The translations under genes and the position numbers were made by a program. Below the pieces are notes generated by a model. That model ran no database searches. It was not told the origin of the DNA and saw nothing but the letters and a program-made list of their open reading frames with translations. Positions 32,610 to 42,164 of a stretch of 64,000 bases of DNA are shown in pieces. This DNA comes from Lepeophtheirus salmonis (Eukaryota; Arthropoda; Copepoda; Siphonostomatoida; Caligidae), in the NCBI RefSeq assembly GCF_016086655.4, contig NC_052140.2, forward strand, positions 22,382,001 to 22,446,000, given 5' to 3'. How positions within the stretch are numbered: position 1 is the stretch's first letter; the number at the start of each line of letters is the position of its first letter.

Positions 32610-33436
32610 TAAGTTTTGTATAACATATGATTTTTAAAGCATTTATTTGGAATTTTATGAAAATAATCGTAACGAGATTTATTTGTTGATAGAGTGTAAA
32701 TAAACGAAGGCATAAATTTAATAAAAAACTTTATAAAATATTTCATCTTATCCTCATTAAATGGATAATTTTCTGTATCAAAATACAATAATGATTTAGT
32801 ATCTCCCAATAACTCCTGTTGATTTCCTTTAGAATTATTTTTTCCTAGGTGAAATATTAAGGGGTCACTGCTTATCTGAAGATGTTGAATCTGATCTGTA
32901 AGGGTGTTAATTTTTCATGATTTTTGTGTGTGATTAAGTCTCGCATTTCTTATTTCTTTATTTAATACTTGCTCCAGCTTCTTGAGAATATAGCCCAATT
33001 GGGAAAACATGTGACTGATTACTTGTGTAAGGGTTTGCATATATCACTTGAAGAATAGTGAAGAGTCTTTCAATGAACTTGAGGTCAACTAAATTAATTT
33101 CAGTTAAATTTGGGGAATTTTGAAAGGCTGTTTGTGCCGTGTTGCCATCATTTCTAGTTTCCCCTCTAGGTTGATTCACAATTAAGTTTAAATGGTTTTT
33201 TAAATCATTTTTAAGAAAGTTTATTTTCTTTTAGCAACACAAAAAGGGGTTTATATATATATATTGCATGATTGTGTGGACCTTGTATCAGTAAGGGCAT
33301 TAATTACCTTTCCATCAAACATAGAGATTGCTAAATTATGTTTGATTTTGAATGTGATCTTCGTTCCTTCGACAATCATAGTATGATGATAAGTAAAGTC
33401 AATACTTTCTATTATTGATTTTAATATATGTATCAT
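32610..33436 (-). pseudogene. Transib-like (RAG1-related) transposase relic
   Basis: From the 33436 end on the minus strand: ITFKIKHNLAISMFDGKVIN then ALTDTRSTQSCNIYI, with an Asp in FDGKV (codon 33314-33316). In another frame come NQPRGETRNDGNTAQTAF (about 33125-33175), FIERLFTILQVIY and FPIGLYSQEA (about 32975-33005). After a frameshift follow NKEIRNARLNHTQKS and ISSDPLIFHLGK (about 32840-32880), possibly continuing to 32610. As I recall the Transib family, these are its blocks: DGKVxNALTxTxSTQxC, NDGNTARRFF, LPIGQLSEEAQEARNK, HHTRKxSR, SSDPLI. RAG1 has matching pieces (GYDEKLV, MNGNFARK, SEGNESGNK). The final catalytic Glu position is not clearly preserved. Dead relic, with a deletion between the NDGNTA and FPIG blocks. 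Confidence 0.55.
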
Positions 33437-33522
33437 TAAATATTATTGACTGTAAATTATTGGTATTAATATCTTATTTCTTTACTAAACTCAATAAGAG
33501 AAGTCTAGCAAGTTTAGAGTGT

Positions 33523-33647
33523 AACCGTAGACTGAGGGATGAGGCAGGATTGTTAATAACAAGAGAAATATAATAATGAAGATACAAGATAAAGTCGTAA
33601 TGTCTAACATAATGCGATGTGATCTTCTCATCCCTCAGTCCACAGTT
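33523..33647. repeat. 125-bp inverted repeat unit
   Basis: Arms 33523-33543 (aaccgtagactgagggatgag) and 33627-33647 match as inverse copies over 21 bp with two mismatches. Loop of 83 bp is AT-rich. Could be a small MITE; no target duplication seen. It lies just upstream (minus strand) of the Transib-like relic. Confidence 0.7.
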
Positions 33648-34244
33648 CGACTCCGATCCCCAATAAGAGACGAACCTACAACTCCTCCACATAATGAGAC
33701 ATTCCATTGACTCTCAAGATCTTCCAAGGGTGTAATCAAATAATATATAATTATAAGAATCTTCGAGGACATCGTAGAACGATGGAATTTTTTATAGGTT
33801 ATTTTCTTGCAAACTTTATCACAATAGTCGCAGTCGAAATTCGAAAAAAGTTGAAAAACAAACCATCCTAAGATGATTGTTTCCAGTGGAACAACTCCTT
33901 TGTGCTATGAAAAATCCTTTGTCCAGGATACAACATTGCAATATTAATAATCATATTTCTATGAGATATATTTATAGATAGATATATAACATTGTACAAA
34001 TACTCGTAAATGGTAGAGTTACTCATCCAACAGCCGCTTCCTTCGTTAACAGTATATTTTTATATATATCAACATTAGACTGTACCTTTCTTTTAATCAT
34101 ATGTGTTATACAAGATAACCATGGCTTTAGTAATGTGTATCTCGCCTGGTATCAGTGCGATTAGTTTACAACATAAGGTGTAAGGAAGATATGATTTAAT
34201 ACTTAATTGTTTAACTCATGTTTGTTTCAGCAGAATCGTCACAG
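33648..34244. other. Non-coding stretch
   Basis: The string agttcgactccgatcccc near 33644 looks like a tRNA T-arm but has no partner stems. TA repeats near 34060. No gene. Confidence 0.4.
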
Positions 34245-34370
34245 ATGGACACCAGCAAAAAAACTTACCACATATTTTACAGTTTTTCTACGAAGAAGGT
34301 AAAAAACGCAAGCCAGCCGGCTGAAAATGTGAATAGTGTTTATGATACTGTACTTCCCTCTGTACAGTAA
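34245..34370 (+). pseudogene. Mariner transposase N-terminal fragment
   Basis: 41 codons: MDTSKKTYHIFYSFSTKKVK then NASQPAENVNSVYDTV, stop at 34368. This is the start of the mariner type whose next part (WFNLFRSGNMNVE) appears at 37378 and 20552. Family form: a 40-residue leader and KNASQTAxxI..VYG before the first HTH. Breaks off exactly where the WFNRFRSG linker should begin. The preceding tttgtttcag looks like a splice acceptor, but this is probably chance. Confidence 0.65.
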
Positions 34371-34540
34371 AACCTATGTTTTTTTCAGTTTTTTGCCTTG
34401 CCTCCATAGAGTAAATGAAGTTTTCCAGATTTGCTTGCTTTGATAAATTAGTCATAAACTCTATCGTTCAGAAAACCAATTTCGGGCACCAATTTGTTTT
34501 TCTTCAAAATGAAAAATAAAGATTATATTTTTATGTAGCA

Positions 34541-34790
34541 CTTGAGAAAATGAGCTTTAATCTAACTTTTGAAATTCAACAATATAACTTTAAAATTCAA
34601 AATCCTGAAATTCAGCAACATAACTTTAGAATTCCAACTTCTAAATCCCCTTTGAAAAAGAGAACTCATTTTAAAAAACATCATTTTCAATTAGCTATAG
34701 AGGTAAAAAAACAAAAACACTCTTTCAAAACTAAGACATTGCAAACCTAAGTTTTTCATCAAAATACAATAAAATATTCAATTAACGGGT
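34541..34790 (+). repeat. Dispersed repeat, relative at 37125-37330
   Basis: Shares cttgaggaaa/cttgagaaaatgagctt, cagcaacataactttagaat / cagcataactttaaaat, acttctaaatccccttt / acttctgaatcccttta, and acattgcaaac / acattacaaac. A 66-codon frame through this copy (34550-34750) is a by-product of the repeat. Class unknown. Confidence 0.55.
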
Positions 34791-35084
34791 CACCCTAAAA
34801 ATTGAAGACCCTAGTACACAAGCTAAAATAAAAATTTAGAAGAAGTTTACTTTTTATTTGACCTTCACACTCTACTTTATAAATTTAAAATGTTATTTAA
34901 GTATTGCTTTAAGCATAGAAAGCCTTTAATGATCACGCCATTTGCGTGAAAAAAGTAAATTCCCGAGGTTTTGTCAAACAAAGGTTTTAAAGGTTCGGAA
35001 TTTTACCTTTCAAATGATATCAGTTTTGATCAAATCAGATAATAATAAGTGTTTGAAATGGAAGTAAAAAAAAAAAAGAGCTGT
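34791..35084. other. Non-coding stretch
   Basis: Nothing recognised. Confidence 0.35.
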
Positions 35085-35540
35085 TGACTTGTCCTTGCAG
35101 AAGTACACTTTTTTATGAGGTCAAGAAGAAGATCAGGGATGGCAAAGTCTGGAAAGGATACCAGGAAGTGAAGGGAAGAACAGAGTGCAATTGGGACAAT
35201 CCAACTGGGTCAATGAGAAAATTTTCACAGGAGTTGAGTGTCTCAGAGCCCATATTGTGCATATCAGTAGGATACCTGGTTATGACCTCATATGTCAGAA
35301 GGAAAGTCAGCTACTTAATTAATCGGCCAAAATCCAGGAGACGTGCATATCTTATCTGGCTGATTTCTGGCCATCCAACTATTGACCCACATCAAGCCCT
35401 AACTATGATTCCCTAAATTATAGAATCTGGGGCTATTTGGAAAGTAGAGTATGTACCAACCCTAACTAGTCTGTCACCGCCCTTAAAGCTGCTGTTGAGG
35501 AGCAATGGGCTGTGATATATATAATTTTATGAATGTTGAG
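35085..35540 (+). pseudogene. Mariner transposase, internal deletion
   Basis: The plus strand reads VKKKIRDGKVWKGYQEVKGR, TECNWDNPTGSMRKFSQELS (second HTH; intact relatives have NPTRSMRKLSRELGVS), and YVRRKVSYLINRPKSRR. A deletion joint near 35340 leads to YLADFWPSNY, then NYRIWGYLESRVCTNPN (third-Asp region; the Asp is Asn) and SVTALKAAVEEQWAVI, ending near 35535. First and second catalytic Asp regions are missing. Stops break the second half. Confidence 0.75.
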
Positions 35541-35624
35541 GATATGAATGACACAGGTGAAAAAGTATGGGGGGGAGGGAAATTTTGTACAAATGACTTG
35601 AACCCAATAATTGCACCTATCTAT

Positions 35625-36484
35625 GAGTGCAGAATCCAAAACTGATCTCCTTTTTTCTCTCAGTCATCTGAATTCTGAAATATCTGGGACTATAATAATT
35701 CGGGACTATTATCGTTTAGAGTCATTTTTTACCCTTAAAACAATCCCCAAATTAAAAGTAGGATTAATAAGACGTATGTAAAAGTGTTTTTATGGGTAGC
35801 TAGTGTTTTTATTGATTCTGTATCTTCTTCTGAGCTCAATATATTCCTATTTTTAGGATGAAAAATTATAAAAACGCGATGAGAAATATCCTAGCGGATA
35901 TTATAGAAAAATATTTAATATACATATATTTAAAAAATATGCATCTTCAAGGATTTTTTTTCCCACTTGGTGTTTTCTAGGTGATCCCATTTTTTATGGG
36001 GGGGGAGGTATTCTAGCAAATGGTTCACATTATCATCATATTTTTATGCATTTCAATCCCAGTTTCATTACGTCATGCCTCCTAACAAAGGGAAATCGAA
36101 GCAAACGAAGGAGAAGATGCCTCTAACTAGATCCTACATTTCAAGAGATGTTCGAATTCGGATTCCGATTTCCATGAGGCGAGGATAATTCATCCGAGGA
36201 AAGCTATCAGACCTCATAAGGGAGTAGAGTGGACTCCCTCCTCGAGAATAAGACACAAGGATCGAAACAATAAAGTAATCCATTCACGATGAGTAGAGAA
36301 TTTAAAAATTCAAATTGTGATCACTTAAAAATATAAAATGAAATAAAAATCCTTCTAATTTGGGGATTGTTTTAAGGTTTTTAAATGGCTCTGAACGATA
36401 ATAGTCCCGAATTACTATAATTCTAGATATTTCAGAAGTCAGATGACTGAGAGAAAACTGAGATCAGTTTTGAATTCTGCGCTC
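35625..36484. mobile_element. 860-bp element with about 140-bp inverted ends
   Basis: The left end (GAGTGCAGAATCCAAAACTG..., ctctcagtcatctgaattctg, gggactattatcgtttagag, cttaaaacaatccccaaatt) is matched in inverse order from 36484 (GAGCGCAGAATTCAAAACTG..., ctctcagtcatctgacttctg, gggactattatcgttcagag, cttaaaacaatccccaaatt). An isolated end is at 53738-53830 and an interior piece at 11530-11680. A short frame from 36073 (MPPNKGKSKQTKEKMPLTRS and on to about 36185) may be the start of a lost gene, but I recognise no family. No clear target duplication. Confidence 0.85.
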
Positions 36485-37124
36485 AAAAATAAATTCCTTT
36501 TTTGGGTTGAATTGATTTGTAGAAAATGAGTGTTCCCAAAAATGATGTTATCTCCTGCCACCCCTCCCAGGGGCATAGGACTTGGCTCAGTTTTTTCTGC
36601 CAATCACTGACACACACTGTATGTATATAAATGTATTTTCAGTGAAAATATTTGGATAATTTACTACGTTTTATGACTAATGTACATTTATATATAAGCA
36701 TTGTTCATCAAGCCGACGACCAAAGAGCCTATTTATGTCCATGAATATTACCATTAGATCAATTTATTGCATCATTTGATATTGTTAACCTTAGATTATA
36801 AATAAATAAATACTTTTTTTTTCTTCTTAAAAAAATAGAAAATATGTGAGGAACATCAAAATTATTTTCCGAATCATTTGCGATTAGGTTATACCTGTAG
36901 AGATGCAAAAAAAACTAATCGAAAAAGATTATGTACAATGTCCATACAAATTATCTCTTGTACATCAATATTAAGGCTCTATAATTGGTACTTATTCTGG
37001 GAATTCTATACCTATTATTGGACTTTTATAAATGTGTACCCAAAGTATTTCGTTGGGCTACAATTGTTTTGTTTGTTTGTTTTTTTCAAATTGAAAAATA
37101 ATTCTTATATAATATTCTAATTAT
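36485..37124. other. Non-coding stretch
   Basis: 80-codon frame at 36878-37120 is not convincing. AT-rich. Confidence 0.4.
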
Positions 37125-37330
37125 TTTTACTTGAGGAAAGGAACTTAAATGAAACTCTTGTAATTCCGCAGCATAACTTTAAAATTAAAAACTTCTGAAT
37201 CCCTTTACAAATAGAGAATGCTGAAAAAAAGTCATTTACAAAAGGCAAATAAACGTCGGTTGACGACTGGAACATTACAAACATAACTTAATCATTAAAA
37301 TACAACCAAAGATTGTAATCCATAAGTATC
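37125..37330 (+). repeat. Dispersed repeat, relative at 34541-34790
   Basis: See the entry at 34541. It directly precedes a mariner deletion derivative, as its relative follows a mariner N-terminus; the shared context may mean the repeat travels with this mariner type. Confidence 0.5.
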
Positions 37331-37334
37331 CTGT

Positions 37335-37585
37335 TATATTTGGTTAATACAGTATCGAATGCCATAGCAAAGCAGTGGTTCAATCTATTCCGTTCTGGTA
37401 ATATGAACGTCGAAAATGTCGATCAAATAATGGAAATCGTCGATTTGGGCCGGCATGTGAGCACTTATTCCATTGCTCAGGAACTAAAGATTAGCCGAAA
37501 AACCGTTGGGAACTATTTAAATCAGATAATCCTAACTATGTTAATATTATTGTCAAAATAAAGCGAAAAAACGTTTAGAACTTTT
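37335..37585 (+). mobile_element. Short mariner deletion derivative, copy 2 of 2
   Basis: One open frame reads VSNAIAKQWFNLFRSGNMNV, ENVDQIMEIVDLGRHVSTYS, IAQELKISRKTVGNYLNQ, stop at 37559. This is linker plus second HTH of the same mariner type as 20427, with the same jump straight into the 3' end (gtcaaaataaagcgaaaaaacgttt, compare gtcaaaacgctcagaac). The HTH is intact for about 60 residues, but there is no catalytic domain and no clear 5' end. Confidence 0.7.
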
Positions 37586-37840
37586 TACTTAACCCATTAT
37601 ATAAGAAATAATTTCTCTACAAAAAAGAGATAATGACTTATAAAATGATGATTTAATAAATTTTCATATGTTTCCAAGTAAGCTTGTCTTTTCTTCGCAA
37701 CTACAGGTACATCAGACTCAAGCCTAATAATTTTTTTGAGAGCTGGACATATTGTGACTCCGTATCGGTTTTGTTTGTTATGGAGTGGAAGAAATAAAGA
37801 ATAAAGGGTTTTTAATTATCATATGTATTTGATTTTTTAG

Positions 37841-37890
37841 AACTCCAAGATGACCGACATGAACAAAGTTGACGTCACGTGAAGAGTTTC
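37841..37890 (+). repeat. 50-bp conserved repeat with TGACGTCA, copy 1 of 3
   Basis: Reads aactccaagatgaccgacat, gaacaaagttgacgtcacgt, gaagag. Very similar to 43481-43533 and 58790-58843 while the flanks differ. The palindrome TGACGTCA (CRE/ATF-type) is at 37870-37877. Confidence 0.65.
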
Positions 37891-38454
37891 TTTTGTTATA
37901 CTGTTATCTCCCTACTAAGACTCTTAATTACATTCCAAAGGAATAATAACTATGAATACATCATGCAACAGAACTTTTTCTAAGACACATACTGTCTTGA
38001 ACTCTGTTTTTTTTTCTTATTCTCTTTTTGCTTTGAATATCTACTCGTATAACTCAAGAATGAACAAATAGTGATCATTCAAACGGAGTTTGACACATTT
38101 TCTAAGAGTATTTTCCCTCCTTCATTTTTGCGTAGTCAGGTTCTTGTTTTTAATCACCAGTCTCATTAAATTCCTGAATATTAATATGAGAAACATTCAT
38201 TCCTTACTTTGCTTTACATCTGTATATTGCATTCCCAATCTATATGTTATTATGTGAAGAAGTTTCTCAATCGTCTTGGATAGAGTTCCTTGCTCGCCAA
38301 TTATTAACCGGGTATATAACCGGGTCTCTTTTCTTTGGAATCTCTCTATTCAAACCCTTTTGCAATTTCAATTTCTTCGATTGCTGATTAAAAAAATTCA
38401 TAATCATTCCACGAACTTGTGATTATCGAGCATCTGTCCTCATCATCATGACAC
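37891..38454. other. Non-coding stretch
   Basis: Nothing recognised. Confidence 0.35.
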
Positions 38455-39028
38455 CAGGGGCGTCCGCATGGAGTGGGCAGGAGGGGTTGTAGACCCCCCC
38501 CTATTTAAGGATTTTTTTTTTTTTTTGCAATATACTAGAGTTTTTTTGGTTAGGATGAAAATTTGATGCGAAGATAGAAGTAAAAAAAATTTTTAAAGAT
38601 ATATTTTCATAAAAAATCGTCATTTGGGAAATTATGTAGCATAGGGGAAAAATTTATTATATGTATTTCTCTCCAAAATTTTAATTTTTTGAGAATAACT
38701 AGGAATTTTTGATATTTTTTTACAAAAAATTTGAATTTTGTATATACCTGTGGATTTTATCAATATTTTTTTTTTTTTAATTTAATATTTAAAATTTCAT
38801 GTTTGAAATTTTTTCCAATAAATTTAATTTGCTGTGAATAGCTATAAATTTTTGAAATTTTTTAACAAAAATTTAAAAATTAATTTTTGATATTTTTTTC
38901 CAAAAAAAAATTAATTTTCTTTGAATATGAATAATTTTTTTCTGAACTTTCTTTGAATATGTATGAACTTTTTTAAATTTTTTTTCAGACAAATTTTATA
39001 TATATATATGATCCGGCAGATGCCCCTG
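38455..39028 (-). mobile_element. AT-minisatellite element
   Basis: Left end CAGGGGCGTCCGCATGGAG at 38455 followed by the G/C stem (caggaggggttgtagacccccccc). Right end ggcagatgcccctg finishing at 39028, preceded by TA repeats. Body: about 50-bp units (tttttgagaataactaggaa, tttttgatatttttttacaa). Weak similarity of flanks gacac/atcac; no firm target duplication. Confidence 0.78.
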
Positions 39029-40204
39029 ATCACTCATCATTTTTATTAAGGAAACAAAACCCTTTCTCGACTTGTATCGTCTATTTTCTCTTCCTTTACT
39101 TTCTGATATCCTACATCCAAAACCTCTTCCGTATTACACTTCTTCGATTTGGTCATTTTGCCAGCAAACTTATTTAATTATATCGATAGCACTGGCGAAC
39201 ATAATTTTTCTTGCATGGGGTTTTCAAAATGAATCTAACTGCATTTTGGCTAATAATTATAAATACACCCTGAGTTTTTGCCTATCACATCAAGTTTTTG
39301 AACAACGGGATGATGATAAAATACTACAACACATACTAAAAATCCTTAATTTACGAGTGAAAATTTTAGTACATTATTTTAGTTTTAAGTGGTTTTATTT
39401 GCATATTGGCTGCTGATTTCAATGTATACACTAATTGTTGGTTATCAGATGAGGTTTTTGAACTATAGGTTGATCATGTTTTTCTCATTTTTTTGGTCAT
39501 CACTTTTAAATAAAAATGTTTCATTATGTCAAAAAATGTCCTTAGAATAGTGACTTAGCAAATTCTGCGATTTATACAAAAATATTTGTGATTTATAAAA
39601 AAATGAGTTCAAAGGTTGGGAGCCATGTGTTTATAACTGCAACACAGTTTTTAATAATGCCAATCTGTTGTAAGTGCAGTTATAAGAATTTAACACTAAG
39701 GCCAGATGAATTATGACTTAATTAGTTACAATATATAATTAATTAAATTAAATGTTAAATATAAAGCGAAGACTGACTCGATTTAAATTTTATACTATTT
39801 GCAATTTGCAAATCTTGGAAGTTGCTTTGATAATGAATAAATGAGAACCATGGAAACACCATAATGTTTTGAAAGATGAATCTTTATGACAAAAACGTTA
39901 TTGATATTAATATTATTTATTTTTCTTTTTATACAGCATACAAATTTATTAGAGATGGGTTTCGATCTGAAAATCCAAGACCGGTCTTACACTATATTAT
40001 TTTTTAATGTACAGAACTAATGCGGTCCTTTAAAGAAATTTGGTGATATTATTGATGTTGGAAGTGGATCAGGGGATGATTCTGAGCGTGGCCAATTATT
40101 TCATTCCCATTTCATTAATTCCCAGTCTTTTCACACCTGCTAATTTCATTCTCTGTAAAATTTATAAAGCAATAAAAAACAAATAAACGATCCTTAGAAT
40201 AAGT
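39029..40204. other. Non-coding stretch
   Basis: A 114-codon frame at 39072-39416 has no recognisable family. A local duplication is visible: cacatcaagtttttgaacaa (39286) and cagatgaggtttttgaacta (39447), about 160 bp apart. Confidence 0.4.
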
Positions 40205-40460
40205 CTAATTACATCCCCAAGAAGTTGACTAATGGCTTTCGGGAAGTACCCCTACCAGAAAAGAACCATGACAGATCTGGCATTAGGAATTGCATCATCG
40301 ACTTCTAAGCAAAATGGCAGATAGCCATCAAGGACGGCCTTTCCATCACTATGCTTAATCTGGCTACCAAGTTCAATGACTCAGACGGATCTACAGGGCC
40401 TTTCACAGTGAAAATTCCTGGGGCGACTCTTCCGTTCGCCATAAATAATCACTCTCCATA
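40205..40460 (+). pseudogene. Possible mariner HTH fragment
   Basis: Reads PLPEKNHDRSGIRNCIIDF, then AIKDGLSITMLNLATKFND, and in a shifted frame RRIYRAFHSENSWGDSSVRH. The pattern RSGIR...N...S...LA.KFNxSxxTIYRAF resembles the linker and second HTH of mariner transposases. No catalytic part. Low confidence because nothing beyond the HTH is seen. Confidence 0.4.
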
Positions 40461-40639
40461 AAAAAAATTCAAATAAAGTAGAATCCAATCATTATACCTA
40501 CAATAATAAGAGGATCGTTTGAAAAGTCCGTGCAAAGTCCGAGAAATAGCCCTATTGAGGTTAAATTTAGTTAGTAGTATCTCTTGGAAGAACCCCACGC
40601 TAACTTTCAGCCAGATTGGTATATTTCTTTCTTTTTGGC

Positions 40640-40975
40640 ATTCGTTTGAATCGAAGAAGTTGAGTGATTGTCAAAAAATTGACGAAATTTTTTTTGTACG
40701 TTGATCAAAAATTACTTTATTGAGGCAAAACGTCTCAAAAGACTAAAAAAAAGCTAGATAAACATTTGAGGACTCTGCACCTTCAATTAGAAAAGTTTAT
40801 AAGTGATTTAAAAATTTTCAGAGTGCCCGTATGCGCACAAGTGATGCTGAACATTCTGGACGCCTTATTGAGGTTATTACTCAAGAAATCATTTATAAAA
40901 TCCATGATATGGTGATGGATAAGAGAAGAATGAAGGTGCATGAGATTGATAGTGTTGGGAACTTCTCGAGTTGGA
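40640..40975 (+). pseudogene. Mariner transposase N-terminal half (plus half of double element)
   Basis: Reads DCQKIDEIFFVR, stop, then in shifted frames APSIRKVYKxFKNFQSARMR followed by TSDAEHSGRLIEVITQEIIY, KIHDMVMDKRRMKVHEIDS and VGNFSS. Family form: SIRxVYKWFxxFxSGRMxTxDAERSGRP, then the second HTH DRRxKVREIAxxVGISxxxV. Ends abruptly where it meets the inverted catalytic half. Confidence 0.75.
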
Positions 40976-41580
40976 AACCTATTTCCATTAATTTTGCAAT
41001 TACAACAGCTGAGATGTGAACTGGTACATTGTTGTGTTGGAAAAGGACTTTTGTATGGGCCAATCGTGGGTGTTTTCCTGACAGCTCGGTTTTCAAACAG
41101 TCCAATAACGATGAATAATATGGACCAATAATAATTTTACCATTGTCCAAGGTTAACAGAAATACAAAGTTAGACAATCATATAATCGGGCTTGATAGAA
41201 TTTTCAATCTGATGTATTGTACCCGCAAGACAGGCAGATTTTGACAAAACACGCAACTAATCATAGTCTATGACGTCACAATACCTAAAATGTTCTATTT
41301 AATGTATCGTACCCACTATTTGGCAAGAAAAAAAGATTTTAAGAAAACACACAACTCCTCATCTACTATGACGTCAATATTAAAAGCGTGGGTGAAGTCA
41401 AACATCAGTCGTACACACGTTATGGTATAACCTTGTATTTCTATTAACCTTGGTCTTGTCCAGATATTCATTGAGGATTATTCCTTGCGAATCCAAAAGA
41501 CAGTCACCATAATCCTTCCGGCCGATTCCTCGATTCAAACGAATGTCAAACAGAAAGGTTGCGGGTGTTCTTCCAAGAGA
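40976..41580 (-). pseudogene. Mariner transposase catalytic part (minus half of double element)
   Basis: On the minus strand from about 41560: ESAGRIMVTVFWDSQGIILN then EYLDK, then (after the MITE) NGKIIIGPYYSSLLDCLKTE, LSGKHPRLAHTKVLFQHNNV, PVHISAVVIAKLMEIGFQLE, breaking off at about 40976. Family form: FWDSxGIIxIDYLExGKTIxGxYYSxLLDxL...HHDNAPAH. The second catalytic Asp (HDNAP) is Asn here. The third-Asp region and 3' end are missing. Confidence 0.78.
41148..41453. mobile_element. 306-bp MITE nested in a mariner
   Basis: Inverted ends: CCAAGGTTAACAGAAATACA at 41148 and, from 41453 inverted, CCAAGGTTAATAGAAATACA, similar for about 35 bp. The insert splits the mariner reading frame between EYLDK and NGKIIIG, which joins correctly once removed. 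TTGT lies near both sides. The interior holds two tandem units of about 100 bp (gtattgtacccgcaagacag... / gtatcgtacccactatttgg...), each with TGACGTCA (41271, 41369). Confidence 0.78.
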
Positions 41581-41643
41581 TGCTACTAACTAAACATAGC
41601 CTTGATTCGCGCCAGTAGTGTAATCTAACGGACTTTTCAAACG

Positions 41644-42164
41644 ACGTTGCGTCAACTTTGTCGCATGTCAAAAGGAACTTAGTTTACAGGAATGGGGAAA
41701 GCATATAACTTGTCCGACAGAATCAGTTGCCTGTTCCAGAAGATCAAACAAGTGTTTATGTAAGCGAAAATATTGTATCAAAAGGTATTTAGACTTCACA
41801 AGAAGTCTGACAAATAAGGGTTTTAAAGAGATTTGCCTGATTTATTATAATCTATTGATTATAATGATTCAATCAATTGCTCACGTGGTGGTGGTGGTTT
41901 GGCGTGGTATGAAAATGATGAATGATTATTTTTTTACAAGTACCAAAAGAGGCAATATAAAAGGAAACGAAATATTTCATATTATTAAGGAATGTGAACA
42001 AAGTGGAGCTTATTGCAGTGTTAAAAACAACAGCAATCTACTCATTAATCAGCTGAACCATTCATAATAGCAATGAAAGAATTTAATTAATAAGGTATTC
42101 ACTACAAAATCTTCAAGTTATTGGAGGACTTGGTATTTATGCAGTCTTTCTTTGTTTTTAATGC
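41644..42164. other. Non-coding stretch
   Basis: A 70-codon frame (41855-42067) with a GTG run is not convincing. Nothing else. Confidence 0.4.

Larger units (their letters stand above)
40516..41643. mobile_element. Tail-to-tail double mariner with two 5' ends
   Basis: Both outer ends are the same 5' end: CGTTTGAAAAGTCCGT at 40516, and its inverse at 41628-41643. Similarity continues inward for over 100 bp on both sides (tttagttagtagtatctctt / tttagttagtagcatctctt; gcattcgtttgaatcgaaga / acattcgtttgaatcgagga). The plus-strand half codes the N-terminus, the minus-strand half the catalytic region; they meet at about 40975. A MITE at 41148-41453 interrupts the minus half. Confidence 0.8.

Noticed and set aside
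33600..33690. tRNA-like T-arm string agttcgactccgatcccc
   Set aside because: The arms next to TTCGACT do not pair, and no D-arm, anticodon arm or acceptor stem could be placed.
34225..34370. Possible host exon behind a tttgtttcag acceptor
   Set aside because: The translation matches the start of a mariner transposase whose next segment occurs at 37378 and 20552.
39072..39416. 114-codon frame
   Set aside because: No motif, signal peptide or family pattern I can defend; length is reachable by chance in this much sequence.
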